Shown here in pieces: positions 23,319 to 31,533 of a DNA stretch of 33,411 nt; position 1 is the first letter of the stretch; each line of letters opens with the position of its first letter. A program made the translations under genes and the position numbers. The notes beneath the pieces were generated by a model. It had not been told where the DNA came from. It ran no database searches and was given only the letters and a program-made list of their open reading frames with translations. The stretch comes from Streptomyces niphimycinicus (GTDB lineage Bacteria > Actinomycetota > Actinomycetes > Streptomycetales > Streptomycetaceae), in NCBI RefSeq assembly GCF_018883605.1, contig NZ_JAHLEM010000236.1:1-33411 (forward strand). The letters are read 5' to 3'.

Positions 23319-24515
23319 GTGGAACCCGATACACCGCTCTCCCCGACGGCCCGGCGCATCATCACCGTCTCGCTCTGCGGGGGCCTGGCCTTGGTGTGGC
23401 TGTTCGACCTGGCGACCTACTACAACCCGCACGGCCAGTGGTCGAACTGGCTGCCGCTCGTCTCCGGTCCGCTCGCCGCCGCCATGCTGCTCTTTCCCGA
23501 CCGCCGGCCGGGCCCCGAGTGGCGTGCCGGCGCGGCCACACTCGGCTCACTGGCCCTGACCGCGTCGCTGTGGGCAAACAGTCCTATCAGCAACGTGTTC
23601 TGGAGCCTGCTGGAAACGGTTGCGCTCCTCGTGCTGCTCACCAGGACCGCGCGGCGGGTGGAGCGGCCGGCCCCCGCGGTGGCCCTGTCGGCTGCGCTGG
23701 GCGTCGCGGTGATCGTTCTGCCGCTGCGCACGGGCACGAACTTCGGCGTGCTCCAGGCTTCCTTCGTCCTGACGTTCGCCGTCGGCGGGGCTGTGGGCCT
23801 CGGCTGCTATCTGCGTCTGCTGGACGCCCGCCGGGCCCGGGCCATGGACACGGTACGGCACAACGAACGGCTGGTACTCGCCCGCGATCTACACGACTTC
23901 ATCGCTCACCACGTGACCGGCATCATCGTGCACGCCAACGCCGCGCTGATGATCCAGGAGACCTCGCCGGAACAGATCAAACCACTGCTGGAGGGCATCT
24001 CCCGCGCTGGCGGCGAGACCCTGGACTCCATGCGGCGCCTGGTGCGCGTGCTGCGCGAGGACGACCACCAGGCCGCACGCCCCGGCGAACTGCTGGCCGA
24101 ACTGGACCGCTTGGTCTCCGCGTTCGCCGGGCACGGCACCGAGGCGAGGCTGGACGTCGGGGACAGAGTGCGCGGAGTCCGGCTTGCCCCGGAAGTGGAG
24201 ACCTCCGTCCACCGTGTGGTCCAGGAGGCACTGACGAACGTGCGCCGCCACGCCCCCGGCGCGGACGTGGCCGTCCGCCTCGATCTTGACCGGCACGCCG
24301 ACGGCGACCAGCTACGGGCGGAGGTACACAACACAGCGGCCTCGGCACGGGCCACGGCCCCGGCCGGCGGCCGGGGCGGCTTCGGCCTGGTCGGGCTGCG
24401 CGAGCGCGTGGAGGCCGTGGAAGGTTCCCTCACCAGCAGCCGGACAGCGGACGGGGGCTGGTGCGTGACCGCCGTCTTTCCCGTTCTGACGGCTGTGGAA
24501 GGATCACCTGCATGA
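23319..24515 (+). CDS. NarL-type sensor histidine kinase (HisKA_3)
   Basis: A 398-aa sensor kinase. The N-terminal 170 residues form about five or six membrane helices with short loops and no large sensory domain. The HisKA_3 dimerisation motif RDLHDFIAHHVTGIIVHANA has the phosphorylated His192, and the C-terminal HATPase_c domain has the N-box VVQEALTNVRRHAP and G-box GGFGLVGLRERV. GTG at 23319 has only a weak SD (CAGG); TACGCT 7 nt upstream might be a -10 for a leaderless transcript. Its stop overlaps the regulator start (ATGA). Kinases with this intramembrane plan next to ABC transporters often sense envelope stress or the transporter itself; this is inference here. Confidence 0.93.
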   Translation: MEPDTPLSPTARRIITVSLCGGLALVWLFDLATYYNPHGQWSNWLPLVSGPLAAAMLLFPDRRPGPEWRAGAATLGSLALTASLWANSPISNVFWSLLETVALLVLLTRTARRVERPAPAVALSAALGVAVIVLPLRTGTNFGVLQASFVLTFAVGGAVGLGCYLRLLDARRARAMDTVRHNERLVLARDLHDFIAHHVTGIIVHANAALMIQETSPEQIKPLLEGISRAGGETLDSMRRLVRVLREDDHQAARPGELLAELDRLVSAFAGHGTEARLDVGDRVRGVRLAPEVETSVHRVVQEALTNVRRHAPGADVAVRLDLDRHADGDQLRAEVHNTAASARATAPAGGRGGFGLVGLRERVEAVEGSLTSSRTADGGWCVTAVFPVLTAVEGSPA

Positions 24516-25204
24516 GCAGTTGGAACGGGGCGGGCGAGGCGCGGACGCGGGTGCTGATCGCGGACGACCAGGAGATGGTTCGTACCGGCTTCCGGCTGAT
24601 CCTGGGCACCCAGCCCGACCTCGATGTCGTCGGCGAGGCCGCCGATGGCGCCGAGTGCGTCGAACTCGCCCGCAGACTGCGGCCGGACGTGTGCCTCGTC
24701 GACATCCGTATGCCCAGGCTGGACGGTTTGGAGGTGACCCGGGCCCTGGCCGGGCCTGGCGTCACCGATCCCTTCCGGGTCGTCGTGGTGACCACCTTCG
24801 ACCAGGACGACTACGCCTACACCGCCCTGCGCAACGGCGCCTGCGGCTTTCTCCTCAAGGACGCGGCCTCCAACCTGCTGATCGAGGCCGTACGGTCCGC
24901 CGCCCGCGGCGACGCCCTGGTCTCCCCCGCCGTCACCGTCCGGCTGCTCAAGCACCTCGCGGGACAGCAGCCGCCGCCCGCCGCCCCCCACCCTCTCTCT
25001 GAGCGGGAACTCGACGTCGTACGCCTGCTGGGAGTGGGGCGTACGAACCAGGAGATCTGCGACGAGCTGTACGTGTCCCTGGGCACCGTCAAGACCCACC
25101 TGGCCAACATCAAGGAGAAGTTGGGCGTCCGTAACCGCGTCGAGATCGCCGCCTGGGCGTGGGACACCCGCACCGTACGTGAGCGCCAGCCCCCGCCCGT
25201 CTGA
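24512..25204 (+). CDS. LuxR/NarL-family response regulator
   Basis: A 230-aa regulator: a receiver domain with acidic pair DD in VLIADDQEM, phospho-acceptor Asp64 in CLVDIRMP, conserved TT in VVVVTTFDQDD and Lys116 in FLLKDA, then a LuxR helix-turn-helix (about residues 162-218, LSERELDVVRLLGVGRTNQE). All phosphorylation residues are present. ATG at 24512 overlaps the kinase stop (ATGA), with GGAAGGA about 8 nt upstream. It is the cognate partner of the kinase and, from position, the likely controller of the divergent ABC operon and perhaps of the downstream peptidase. Confidence 0.95.
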   Translation: MSSWNGAGEARTRVLIADDQEMVRTGFRLILGTQPDLDVVGEAADGAECVELARRLRPDVCLVDIRMPRLDGLEVTRALAGPGVTDPFRVVVVTTFDQDDYAYTALRNGACGFLLKDAASNLLIEAVRSAARGDALVSPAVTVRLLKHLAGQQPPPAAPHPLSERELDVVRLLGVGRTNQEICDELYVSLGTVKTHLANIKEKLGVRNRVEIAAWAWDTRTVRERQPPPV

Positions 25205-25511
25205 CCCGGATCGGTGGGGCGGTGACCGGGGGCGACTCCGCGCCGGCCGGTTGTGCGGTGGCGGCGACGGTGGTGAAGTCCCTTCGCGCGCGGCCGGTTT
25301 CCGCGCGGGCGAAGGGACGGCGGGGGAGCGCGGTATCGAGGGCCACGCCGCACAGGGCAGGGACGTGCGGCAGAGAGACGTACGGCAGAGAGACGGGTCG
25401 GCCCACAGGCCGATGCCGGCGGCCCGGAACCGGCCCGGCGGCCGACGACGGGCGGGCCGGGCCGGGGCGACCGTTGACGGCATGCAGATTCTCAGTCAAG
25501 GAACGCGCCAC
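25205..25511 (+). other. 307-bp spacer with terminator hairpin and direct repeat
   Basis: No gene was seen. It contains the hairpin at 25278-25318, the direct repeat CGGCAGAGAGACG at 25368-25380 and 25383-25395, and the presumed promoter of the peptidase gene. TTGACG (25474-25479) is a possible -35, but no matching -10 was found. Confidence 0.6.
25278..25318. terminator. Hairpin terminator of the kinase/regulator operon
   Basis: GTCCCTTCGC (25278-25287) pairs with GCGAAGGGAC (25309-25318). The stem extends inward with GCGCGG/CCGCGC after a 2-nt bulge, and the loop is about 7 nt. It begins 73 nt after the regulator stop. Confidence 0.7.
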
Positions 25512-26969
25512 GTGAACCGTAAGTCCGTCGCCCTGACCGCCCTCGGGGTCGCCGTCTGTGCCGTCGGCCTGTACGGAGTCGCGAACGCCCAGCTCAGCAC
25601 GGAGAAGCCCCGCGCAAGCCCGGGAAAAGAGCGGGGCGACCTCACCTGGGGCACCTGCGACCGGCCTGACTTGCCGGTCCAGAAGGGGGTCGAGTGCGGC
25701 ACCCTCAAGGTTCCCGTCGACTGGGCCGAGCCGCAGTCCGAAACGGTCGCTCTGCGCGCCTACCGCTGGAAGGCGGCCGACCAGTCGAAGCGCAAGGGAA
25801 CGATCCTCAACTTCCCGTCGGGTCCCGGCGAGGCGGGCGACATCGCGTTCGCCGATCTCCGGCAGCACCTGCCGGGCTACGACCTGATAGCGCTCGACCC
25901 GCGCGGTGTGGAGCAGAGCGCCCCGCTCAACTGCACAGCCGACAAAGCACTCAAGATCCCGCAAGTGCCCCCCACGGACAGTCGACGGTTCCATGCACTG
26001 GCCAAGGACCAGAGCTCGTTCTGGTCGACGTGCGCCACCGCCCCGGCGGGCCTCAAGAACCACATGGACGCCTACAGCAACGCCAGGGACGCCGAAGCCC
26101 TGCGCAAGGCCATGCGCCTGGAGCGGATCAACGTGCACGGGTTCTCGTACGGCACGCTGACCGCGGAACGCTACCTCGGCCTGTACGGAGACCACGTCAA
26201 CGGTTCCGTCCTCGAATCGGTGATGGACCCCACGCAGTCCCGCCGGGCATTCGTCACCAGCGCGGCCCGGGGCATGGAAGCGATCTTCGACCGGTTCGGG
26301 AAGTGGTGTGCCAAGGAGACGTCTTGCGCGCTCCACGGCAAGGACGTGGCGTCGGTGTTCAGGACGGCGCAGAAGAAGGCCGACGCTGGGCAGATCCCCG
26401 GCTCCCTGCACTCCAAGCCCTGGTCAGCCGCCACAGTCACCGGATACTTCGAGGTCACCGCCCCGAGCAGCTTCAAGGAGGCCGCCGAGGGCCTCAAGAA
26501 GCTGTCGGAGGGCAAGAACCCGATGCCCGGCGAGGGGAAACCGGGCCAGGACCAGACGCCGAAGAGCGTCCCCTTCCCGGATCCGATCGTCTGCTCCGAT
26601 TTCGACCTGTCCGCGGGGACCGTGGGCCAGGCCCGGCACGACCTGAAGGCGACCCGGAAGGCCGCCCCCGTCCTGGGATTCTCGACCAACGCCAGCCACT
26701 ACACGGCGACCTGCCTCTCCGGCCCCCGCCCCGCCGAGGGCTCCAGCAAGCCCGTCACGTCACGCAGCGACCACCCGACCATGCTGCTGAGCAATACGCT
26801 CGACCCGGCCACCCCCCACACCTGGGCCGACCGGGTGGCAGGCCAGCTCCGGCACAAGGCCGTACCGGTGAAGACCGACCAGGTCGGCCACGGCGGCGGC
26901 CTCGACGACCCACAGACCAAGCGCAAGGTGGTGGCCTACATGGACCAGGCCAACCGGGCCGGACGGTGA
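25512..26969 (+). CDS. Secreted alpha/beta-hydrolase peptidase, TAP type (S33 tripeptidyl aminopeptidase-like)
   Basis: A 485-aa exported serine hydrolase. A signal peptide (residues 1-26) ends at VANAQ, an AxA-type cleavage site. The catalytic Ser212 is in HGFSYGTLTAERY, Asp431 in SNTLDPATP and His460 in VGHGG, the order of TAP-type peptidases; the last 110 residues correspond to the TAP C-terminal domain. The loop FPSGPGEAG replaces the more usual GGPGGSG oxyanion loop. Relatives release tripeptides or single residues from peptide N-termini. GTG at 25512 is chosen for AAGGA 9 nt upstream; an ATG at 25482 in frame would add ten residues before the signal peptide. It follows the two-component system and may belong to the same response. 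Confidence 0.9.
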   Translation: MNRKSVALTALGVAVCAVGLYGVANAQLSTEKPRASPGKERGDLTWGTCDRPDLPVQKGVECGTLKVPVDWAEPQSETVALRAYRWKAADQSKRKGTILNFPSGPGEAGDIAFADLRQHLPGYDLIALDPRGVEQSAPLNCTADKALKIPQVPPTDSRRFHALAKDQSSFWSTCATAPAGLKNHMDAYSNARDAEALRKAMRLERINVHGFSYGTLTAERYLGLYGDHVNGSVLESVMDPTQSRRAFVTSAARGMEAIFDRFGKWCAKETSCALHGKDVASVFRTAQKKADAGQIPGSLHSKPWSAATVTGYFEVTAPSSFKEAAEGLKKLSEGKNPMPGEGKPGQDQTPKSVPFPDPIVCSDFDLSAGTVGQARHDLKATRKAAPVLGFSTNASHYTATCLSGPRPAEGSSKPVTSRSDHPTMLLSNTLDPATPHTWADRVAGQLRHKAVPVKTDQVGHGGGLDDPQTKRKVVAYMDQANRAGR

Positions 26970-27304
26970 CCCCACCAGCTCCCCGCCCCGAGCGTGGCCG
27001 TACGCCCGCTCCCGCACGCGTCCAGCGATCATGGTGGGCGGCGACCGGAAACGCCCACCTCTGGACCATCTCGCGGGTGATTCCGCCTTCCCCAGGCGAA
27101 CCAGCCGGCCGACGCGGGCCCCGGTCACAGTCACCCTGAACCATCGATGGGAGTGACCCAAAAGCAACGGCATTGTCATCCGTTCGACAGGGGGCAACAG
27201 TCATGCCGGGCCCGGAGGCCGGCGGCCCTCTTGCAGGACCGCGAAAAACATAACGTGGGCCGCGTCGGGGCCGTGGCCCGCGCCGTCGCCGTGGCCGGTG
27301 CCGC
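26970..27304. other. 335-bp spacer without a recognisable gene
   Basis: Convergent gap between the TAP-type peptidase and the small membrane protein. Minus-strand frames here run on antisense through the peptidase gene and show no family features. The only structure I can support is the possible terminator at 27244-27279. Confidence 0.5.
27244..27279 (-). terminator. Possible T-tract terminator of the symporter operon
   Basis: On the minus strand GGGCC (27279-27275) pairs with GGCCC (27261-27257), followed by an AT-rich run with five T (plus-strand AAAAA at 27244-27248). A T tract is unusual for this genome type. The stem is short and the loop 13 nt. Confidence 0.4.
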
Positions 27305-27655
27305 TCAGCCCTCTCCGGGGCCGGGCTCTCCGGGGCCGGGCCCTCCGGCCCCGGCCCCTGGCCCGGCCTCCGGCTTGGGCGCGGCCCCGGGGGCGGAGAG
27401 CGGCCTGAGCTTCATCCAGAGCAGGAAGAGCAGGCCGACCGCGAGCATGCACCATCCGGTCCAGAGGTTGATGTTGATGCCCGATGCCTTCTTCACATCC
27501 GCCTCCGAGGCGGTGAACCCGGCGATGAGGACGATGATCGCGTAGATCACGAACAGCCCGCCGATGATCCGCCGCACATCGAACAGCCGCGCCGCGGTCG
27601 CCGACCTCTGCTCCAGTTCCTCGACCTCGGACCGGTATACGTACTCCTCACTCAT
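27305..27655 (-). CDS. Small two-helix membrane protein paired with the sodium symporter
   Basis: A 116-aa protein with an acidic N-terminus (MSEEYVYRSEVEELEQRS), two hydrophobic helices (about residues 30-49, IIGGLFVIYAIIVLIAGFTA, and 62-83), and a Pro/Gly/Glu-rich tail of near-repeats (PGPGEPGPGEG). AAGGAG lies 9 nt before ATG 27655, and the gene follows the symporter by 27 nt, so they are co-transcribed. Small membrane partners are common beside solute:sodium symporters. A stabilising or regulatory subunit is the likely role; I do not recognise a named family. Confidence 0.8.
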   Translation of the reverse strand: MSEEYVYRSEVEELEQRSATAARLFDVRRIIGGLFVIYAIIVLIAGFTASEADVKKASGININLWTGWCMLAVGLLFLLWMKLRPLSAPGAAPKPEAGPGAGAGGPGPGEPGPGEG

Positions 27656-27682
27656 GGCGTGGGCTCCTTATCCGCCGGCGGC

Positions 27683-29353
27683 TTACAGGGAGAACGGGAT
27701 GTAGCACAGGGCCGCGAGGACCAGCGCGCTCCAGCCCAGCACGGCCGGGCGGCGGTACCACGCCTCGTCGCCCGGCGCCGGCGGCTCGGCCACACCGGGC
27801 GCGGTGGTGCCGTAGACCAGACCGGCCAGCGACTCCACCGGCTTGGGCTTGGTGAACGGGGTGACCGCGACCATCACCACCCCGCCGACCACGAACGCCA
27901 CGATGGCGGAGACGAAGTTGGCGCCCTGGTCGCTGGGGATGGAGATGACGCCGGCCCGGTAGAGCCAGAAGTAGTTGATCATCGCGGCCACGGTGCCGCA
28001 GAGCAGCCCCCAGAACCCGGCCTGGGCGGTGGCCCGCTTCCAGAACATCCCGATGATGAAGACGCAGAACAGCGGCACGTTGAAGAACGAGAACAGCGTC
28101 TGGAGGTAGTTCATGATGTTGCTGAACGAGGAGGCGATGAAGGCCGTCCCCATCCCGGCCAGCACGCCGATCGCCGTCACCACCCGACCCGTCAGCAGGT
28201 AGTACCCGTCCGGCCGGTCCTTTCTGATGTACGCCCGCCAGATGTCGTGGGTGAAGACCGTGTTGAAGGACGACACATTGGCCGCCATGCCCGCCATGAA
28301 GGCGGCCAGCAGCCCGGTCACCGCGAGCCCCAGCACCCCGTTCGGCAGCAACTCGCTCATCAGCAGCGGAATCGCGTCGTTGTACTGAAGACCGCTCGCC
28401 TTGGAGCCGATGTCCGGCTCCAGGACCAGCGCGATCAGCCCCGGCACCACCACGATCAGCGGGATGAACATCTTCGGGAACGCGGCGATCAGCGGGGTGC
28501 GCTGGGCGGCCGAGAGGTTCCTGGCCGACAGGGCGCGCTGCACCTCGGCGAAGTTGGTCGTCCAGTAGCCGAAGCTCAGGCAGAAGCCGAGGCCCAGCAC
28601 GATGGTCAGCCAGTTGGCGCCCAGCGGGTTGGGGGAGCCGATGCCGGTGCCGCCCCAGGCGGAGACGAAATTCGGGCCGTGGGAGTGCACCAGCGAGTCC
28701 TTGAGCCCGCCGAAGCCGCCGACCCGCCGCAGGCCGATCACGGTGAGCGGGATGAGGGCGGCCAGGATCACAAAGAACTGGAGCACCTCGTTGTAGATCG
28801 CCGAGGAGAGCCCGCCGAGGGTGATGTACGCGAGCACGAAGAGCCCCGCGACCACGATGGCCACCCACTGCGGCCAGCCCAGCAGCGCCTCCACCACGAT
28901 CGCCATCGCGTAGAGGTTCACGCCCGCGATCAGTACGGACGCGATCGAGAAGATGATCGAGCTGAGCAGATGCGAGGACGGTCCGTAGCGGTGCAGCAGG
29001 AACTCGGGGACGGACCGTACCTTGGAGCCGTAGTAGAACGGCATCATCACCAGGCCGAGGAAGACCATGGCCGGAATGGCCCCGACCCAGTACCAGTGCA
29101 CGGTGTACACCCCGTACTGCGCGCCGTTGGCGGCCATCCCCAGGATCTCCAGGGCGCCCAGATTCGCGGCGACGAAGGCCAGCCCGGTGACCCACGCGGG
29201 CAGCGACCGGCCGGAGAGAAAGAAGTCGAGGCTGGTCTTGACGCTCGCTCTGGCGGCGAATCCCACGCCGAGGACGACGATGAAGTAGAGGATCAGGATC
29301 GTGTAGTCGAGTGCGTTGGTGGGAAGCCGGAGCCCTTCGGCCAGATAGCGCAT
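27683..29353 (-). CDS. Sodium:solute symporter (SSS/SGLT family)
   Basis: A 556-aa protein with about 14 hydrophobic helices. Family features include FLSGRSLPAWVTGLAFVAAN near the N-terminus, ALEILGMAANGAQYGV (helix 1-2 region), the YITLGGLSSAIYNEVLQFF segment, and GLLAAFMAGMAANVSSFNTV, which holds the Ser pair typical of the second sodium site. The sequence is closest in texture to the sugar-type SGLT branch, and its place divergent from galTEK points to galactose or another hexose as substrate; this is inference from context. ATG at 29353 has GAGG about 8 nt upstream. Confidence 0.92.
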   Translation of the reverse strand: MRYLAEGLRLPTNALDYTILILYFIVVLGVGFAARASVKTSLDFFLSGRSLPAWVTGLAFVAANLGALEILGMAANGAQYGVYTVHWYWVGAIPAMVFLGLVMMPFYYGSKVRSVPEFLLHRYGPSSHLLSSIIFSIASVLIAGVNLYAMAIVVEALLGWPQWVAIVVAGLFVLAYITLGGLSSAIYNEVLQFFVILAALIPLTVIGLRRVGGFGGLKDSLVHSHGPNFVSAWGGTGIGSPNPLGANWLTIVLGLGFCLSFGYWTTNFAEVQRALSARNLSAAQRTPLIAAFPKMFIPLIVVVPGLIALVLEPDIGSKASGLQYNDAIPLLMSELLPNGVLGLAVTGLLAAFMAGMAANVSSFNTVFTHDIWRAYIRKDRPDGYYLLTGRVVTAIGVLAGMGTAFIASSFSNIMNYLQTLFSFFNVPLFCVFIIGMFWKRATAQAGFWGLLCGTVAAMINYFWLYRAGVISIPSDQGANFVSAIVAFVVGGVVMVAVTPFTKPKPVESLAGLVYGTTAPGVAEPPAPGDEAWYRRPAVLGWSALVLAALCYIPFSL

Positions 29354-29388
29354 GGTCTCGCCTCATCGCCTGAACGGAATGCACCAGA

Positions 29389-29429
29389 AACGTTCGGTGA
29401 ACGTATCCGAATTCTTGTGGTTTGTCCGA
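29389..29429 (-). promoter_or_regulatory. Candidate symporter promoter overlapped by an operator-like palindrome
   Basis: On the minus strand TCGGAC (29429-29424) and TACGTT (29405-29400) are 18 nt apart, a fair promoter match. The palindrome ACGTTC-GGT-GAACGT (29390-29404) covers the -10 element. Such a site could bind a LacI/GalR-type or other sugar-responsive repressor; none is encoded in this window. Confidence 0.5.
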
Positions 29430-29476
29430 GCACCTTCACCGTGCATTGACGCCACTGTTGGCTTGTGGTTCATTAT
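29414..29476 (+). promoter_or_regulatory. galT promoter region with a 48-bp spaced direct repeat
   Basis: TTGACG (29446-29451) is a good -35, with CATTAT (29471-29476) as a weak -10 at 19 nt. The 9-mer CTTGTGGTT occurs at 29414-29422 and 29462-29470, exactly 48 bp apart and flanking the -35. The gal operon promoter of S. lividans is known to be galactose-inducible, but I cannot align it from memory. Confidence 0.5.
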
Positions 29477-29515
29477 GTTGAGTTGTGTTGGGTGCACCTG
29501 ACAGGAGCTGGCGGA

Positions 29516-30559
29516 GTGAAGAAGACGGCGACGCGGCTTGCGGACGGACGCGAGCTGATCTATTACGACGCGCGCGACGACGCGGTGCGCGACGCCGTCG
29601 ACCAGCGGCCTCTCGACCCCATCGCGACCAGCTCGGAGATCCGGCACGACCGCCTCCTCGGCGACCGGGTGGCGATCGCCTCCCACCGCCAGGCCCGCAC
29701 CTACCACCCGCCGGCCGACCAGTGCCCGCTGTGCCCCTCCCGCGAGGGGCGGCACAGCGAGATCCCCGCCACCGGCTATGACGTCGTGGTCTTCGAGAAC
29801 CGCTTCCCGTCGCTGGCCGGGGACTCGGGCCGGTGCGAGGTCGTGTGCTTCACCTCCGACCACGACGCCTCCTTCGCCGACCTCGACGCCGCACAGGCCG
29901 CCCTGGTGCTCGACGCCTGGACCGACCGCACCGCCGAGCTGGCCCAACATCCCGCCGTCGAGCAGGTCTTCTGCTTCGAGAACCGCGGTAAGGAGATCGG
30001 CGTCACCCTCGGCCATCCGCACGGCCAGATCTACGGGTATCCCTTTGTGACCCCGCGTACCCGGCTGATGCTCCGCTCGCTCGCCGAGCACCGTGTGGCC
30101 ACCGGTCGGAATCTGTTCGATGATGTGGTCGCCGATGAGCTGGCCGACGGGCGCCGGGTGGTGCTCGACGGCGAGCACTGGGTCGCGTTCGTCCCCTACG
30201 CCGCCCACTGGCCGTACGAGGTGCATCTCTACCCGAAGCGGCGGGTTCCGGACCTGCCGTCGCTGGACGAGGCCGCGCGCACAGAGTTTCCACAGATGTA
30301 TCTGGAACTCTTGAAGCGCTTCGACCGGATTTTCGGGGCGGGTGAGCCGCCCACGCCCTACATCTCCGCCTGGCACCAGGCGCCGTACCGCATGACCGAC
30401 CGCGGTGAATTCGCTCTTCACCTCGAGCTTTTCACCATCCGCCGCACTTCCGGCAAGCTGAAGTTTCTCGCGGGTTCCGAATCCGGCATGAATGTGTTCA
30501 TCAACGATGTGCCGCCGGAGGCCGCGGCCGAGCGACTGCGAGAGGTAGCGAGCAAGTGA
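29516..30559 (+). CDS. galT: Galactose-1-phosphate uridylyltransferase
   Basis: A 347-aa enzyme that exchanges UMP between UDP-glucose and galactose-1-phosphate in the Leloir pathway. The active-site HPH is at residues 167-169 in LGHPHGQIYGYPF, with His169 the nucleophile by analogy to E. coli His166. A zinc-binding CPLCP pair lies in the N-terminal half, and YISAWHQAPYR in the C-terminal domain. GTG at 29516 has AGGAG 8 nt upstream and begins MKKTATRLADGRELIYYD as in other Streptomyces. Its stop overlaps the galE start (GTGA), so galT-galE-galK is a coupled operon. Confidence 0.96.
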   Translation: MKKTATRLADGRELIYYDARDDAVRDAVDQRPLDPIATSSEIRHDRLLGDRVAIASHRQARTYHPPADQCPLCPSREGRHSEIPATGYDVVVFENRFPSLAGDSGRCEVVCFTSDHDASFADLDAAQAALVLDAWTDRTAELAQHPAVEQVFCFENRGKEIGVTLGHPHGQIYGYPFVTPRTRLMLRSLAEHRVATGRNLFDDVVADELADGRRVVLDGEHWVAFVPYAAHWPYEVHLYPKRRVPDLPSLDEAARTEFPQMYLELLKRFDRIFGAGEPPTPYISAWHQAPYRMTDRGEFALHLELFTIRRTSGKLKFLAGSESGMNVFINDVPPEAAAERLREVASK

Positions 30560-31533
30560 GCAATGCGCAGCAGAAGAAGTACCTGGTCACCGGCGGCGCC
30601 GGCTATGTCGGCAGCGTGGTCGCGGCGCATCTGCTCGAAGCCGGCCAGCGGGTGACGGTGCTGGACGACCTGTCCACCGGGCACCGGGAGGGGGTCCCCG
30701 AGGGCGCGGAGTTCATCGAGGGCCGCATCCAGGACGCCGGCAAGTGGCTCGACCCCACCTTCGACGGCGTACTGCACTTCGCCGCGTTCTCCCAGGTCGG
30801 CGAGTCCGTCGTCAACCCCGAGAAGTACTGGGTCAACAATGTGGGCGGCACCACCGAGCTGCTCGCCGCGATGCGCGACGCCGGGGTGCGCACCCTCGTC
30901 TTCTCCTCCACCGCCGCCACCTACGGCGAGCCCGACCAGGTCCCGATCACCGAGGACCTGCCGACCGCGCCCACCAACCCCTACGGCGCCAGCAAGCTCG
31001 CCGTCGACCACATGATCAGCGGCGAATGCGCCGCCCACGGCCTGGCCGCGGTCTCTCTGCGCTACTTCAACGTCGCGGGCGCCTACGGGGCCTACGGCGA
31101 GCGCCATGACCCCGAGTCCCACCTCATCCCCCTGGTGCTCCAGGTCGCCCAGGGCCGGCGCGAGGCGATCTCGGTCTTCGGCGAGGACTACCCCACCCCC
31201 GACGGCACCTGTGTCCGCGACTACATCCACGTCGCCGACCTCGCCGACGCCCATCTGCTCGCCCTCGGCGCCGCGGCCTCCGGCGAGCACCTGATCTGCA
31301 ACCTCGGCAACGGCAACGGCTTCTCCGTCCGCGAGGTCATCGAGACGGTGCGCCAGGTCACCGGCCACCCCATCCCGGAGATCGCCGCCCCGCGCCGCGG
31401 CGGCGACCCGGCGGTTCTGGTGGCCTCCGCCGAGCGCGCCAAGGAGCGCCTGGGCTGGCGCCCGACCCGCGCCGACCTGGCCGGAATCGTCGCGGACGCA
31501 TGGGAGTTCGCGCAGCGGAGGGAGAGTCAGTGA
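30556..31533 (+). CDS. galE: UDP-glucose 4-epimerase
   Basis: A 325-aa extended short-chain dehydrogenase that interconverts UDP-glucose and UDP-galactose. The NAD loop is TGGAGYVGS (residues 12-20), the catalytic Ser/Thr region FSSTAATYG, and the YxxxK motif is YGASK. The region RYFNVAGAY and the CVRDYIHVADLADAH motif are typical of GalE. GTG at 30556 overlaps the galT stop, and the stop at 31533 overlaps the galK start, both by GTGA. Length is normal. Confidence 0.96.
   Translation: MSNAQQKKYLVTGGAGYVGSVVAAHLLEAGQRVTVLDDLSTGHREGVPEGAEFIEGRIQDAGKWLDPTFDGVLHFAAFSQVGESVVNPEKYWVNNVGGTTELLAAMRDAGVRTLVFSSTAATYGEPDQVPITEDLPTAPTNPYGASKLAVDHMISGECAAHGLAAVSLRYFNVAGAYGAYGERHDPESHLIPLVLQVAQGRREAISVFGEDYPTPDGTCVRDYIHVADLADAHLLALGAAASGEHLICNLGNGNGFSVREVIETVRQVTGHPIPEIAAPRRGGDPAVLVASAERAKERLGWRPTRADLAGIVADAWEFAQRRESQ

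Noticed and set aside
26755..27204. Minus-strand frames suggesting a degraded mobile-element gene after the peptidase
   Set aside because: They overlap the peptidase antisense and have no transposase or integrase motif that I can name.
27659..29449. A 596-codon plus-strand frame opposite the symporter
   Set aside because: His/Gln/Glu/Arg-rich composition is the typical mirror of a hydrophobic membrane protein; the symporter on the minus strand has clear family motifs.
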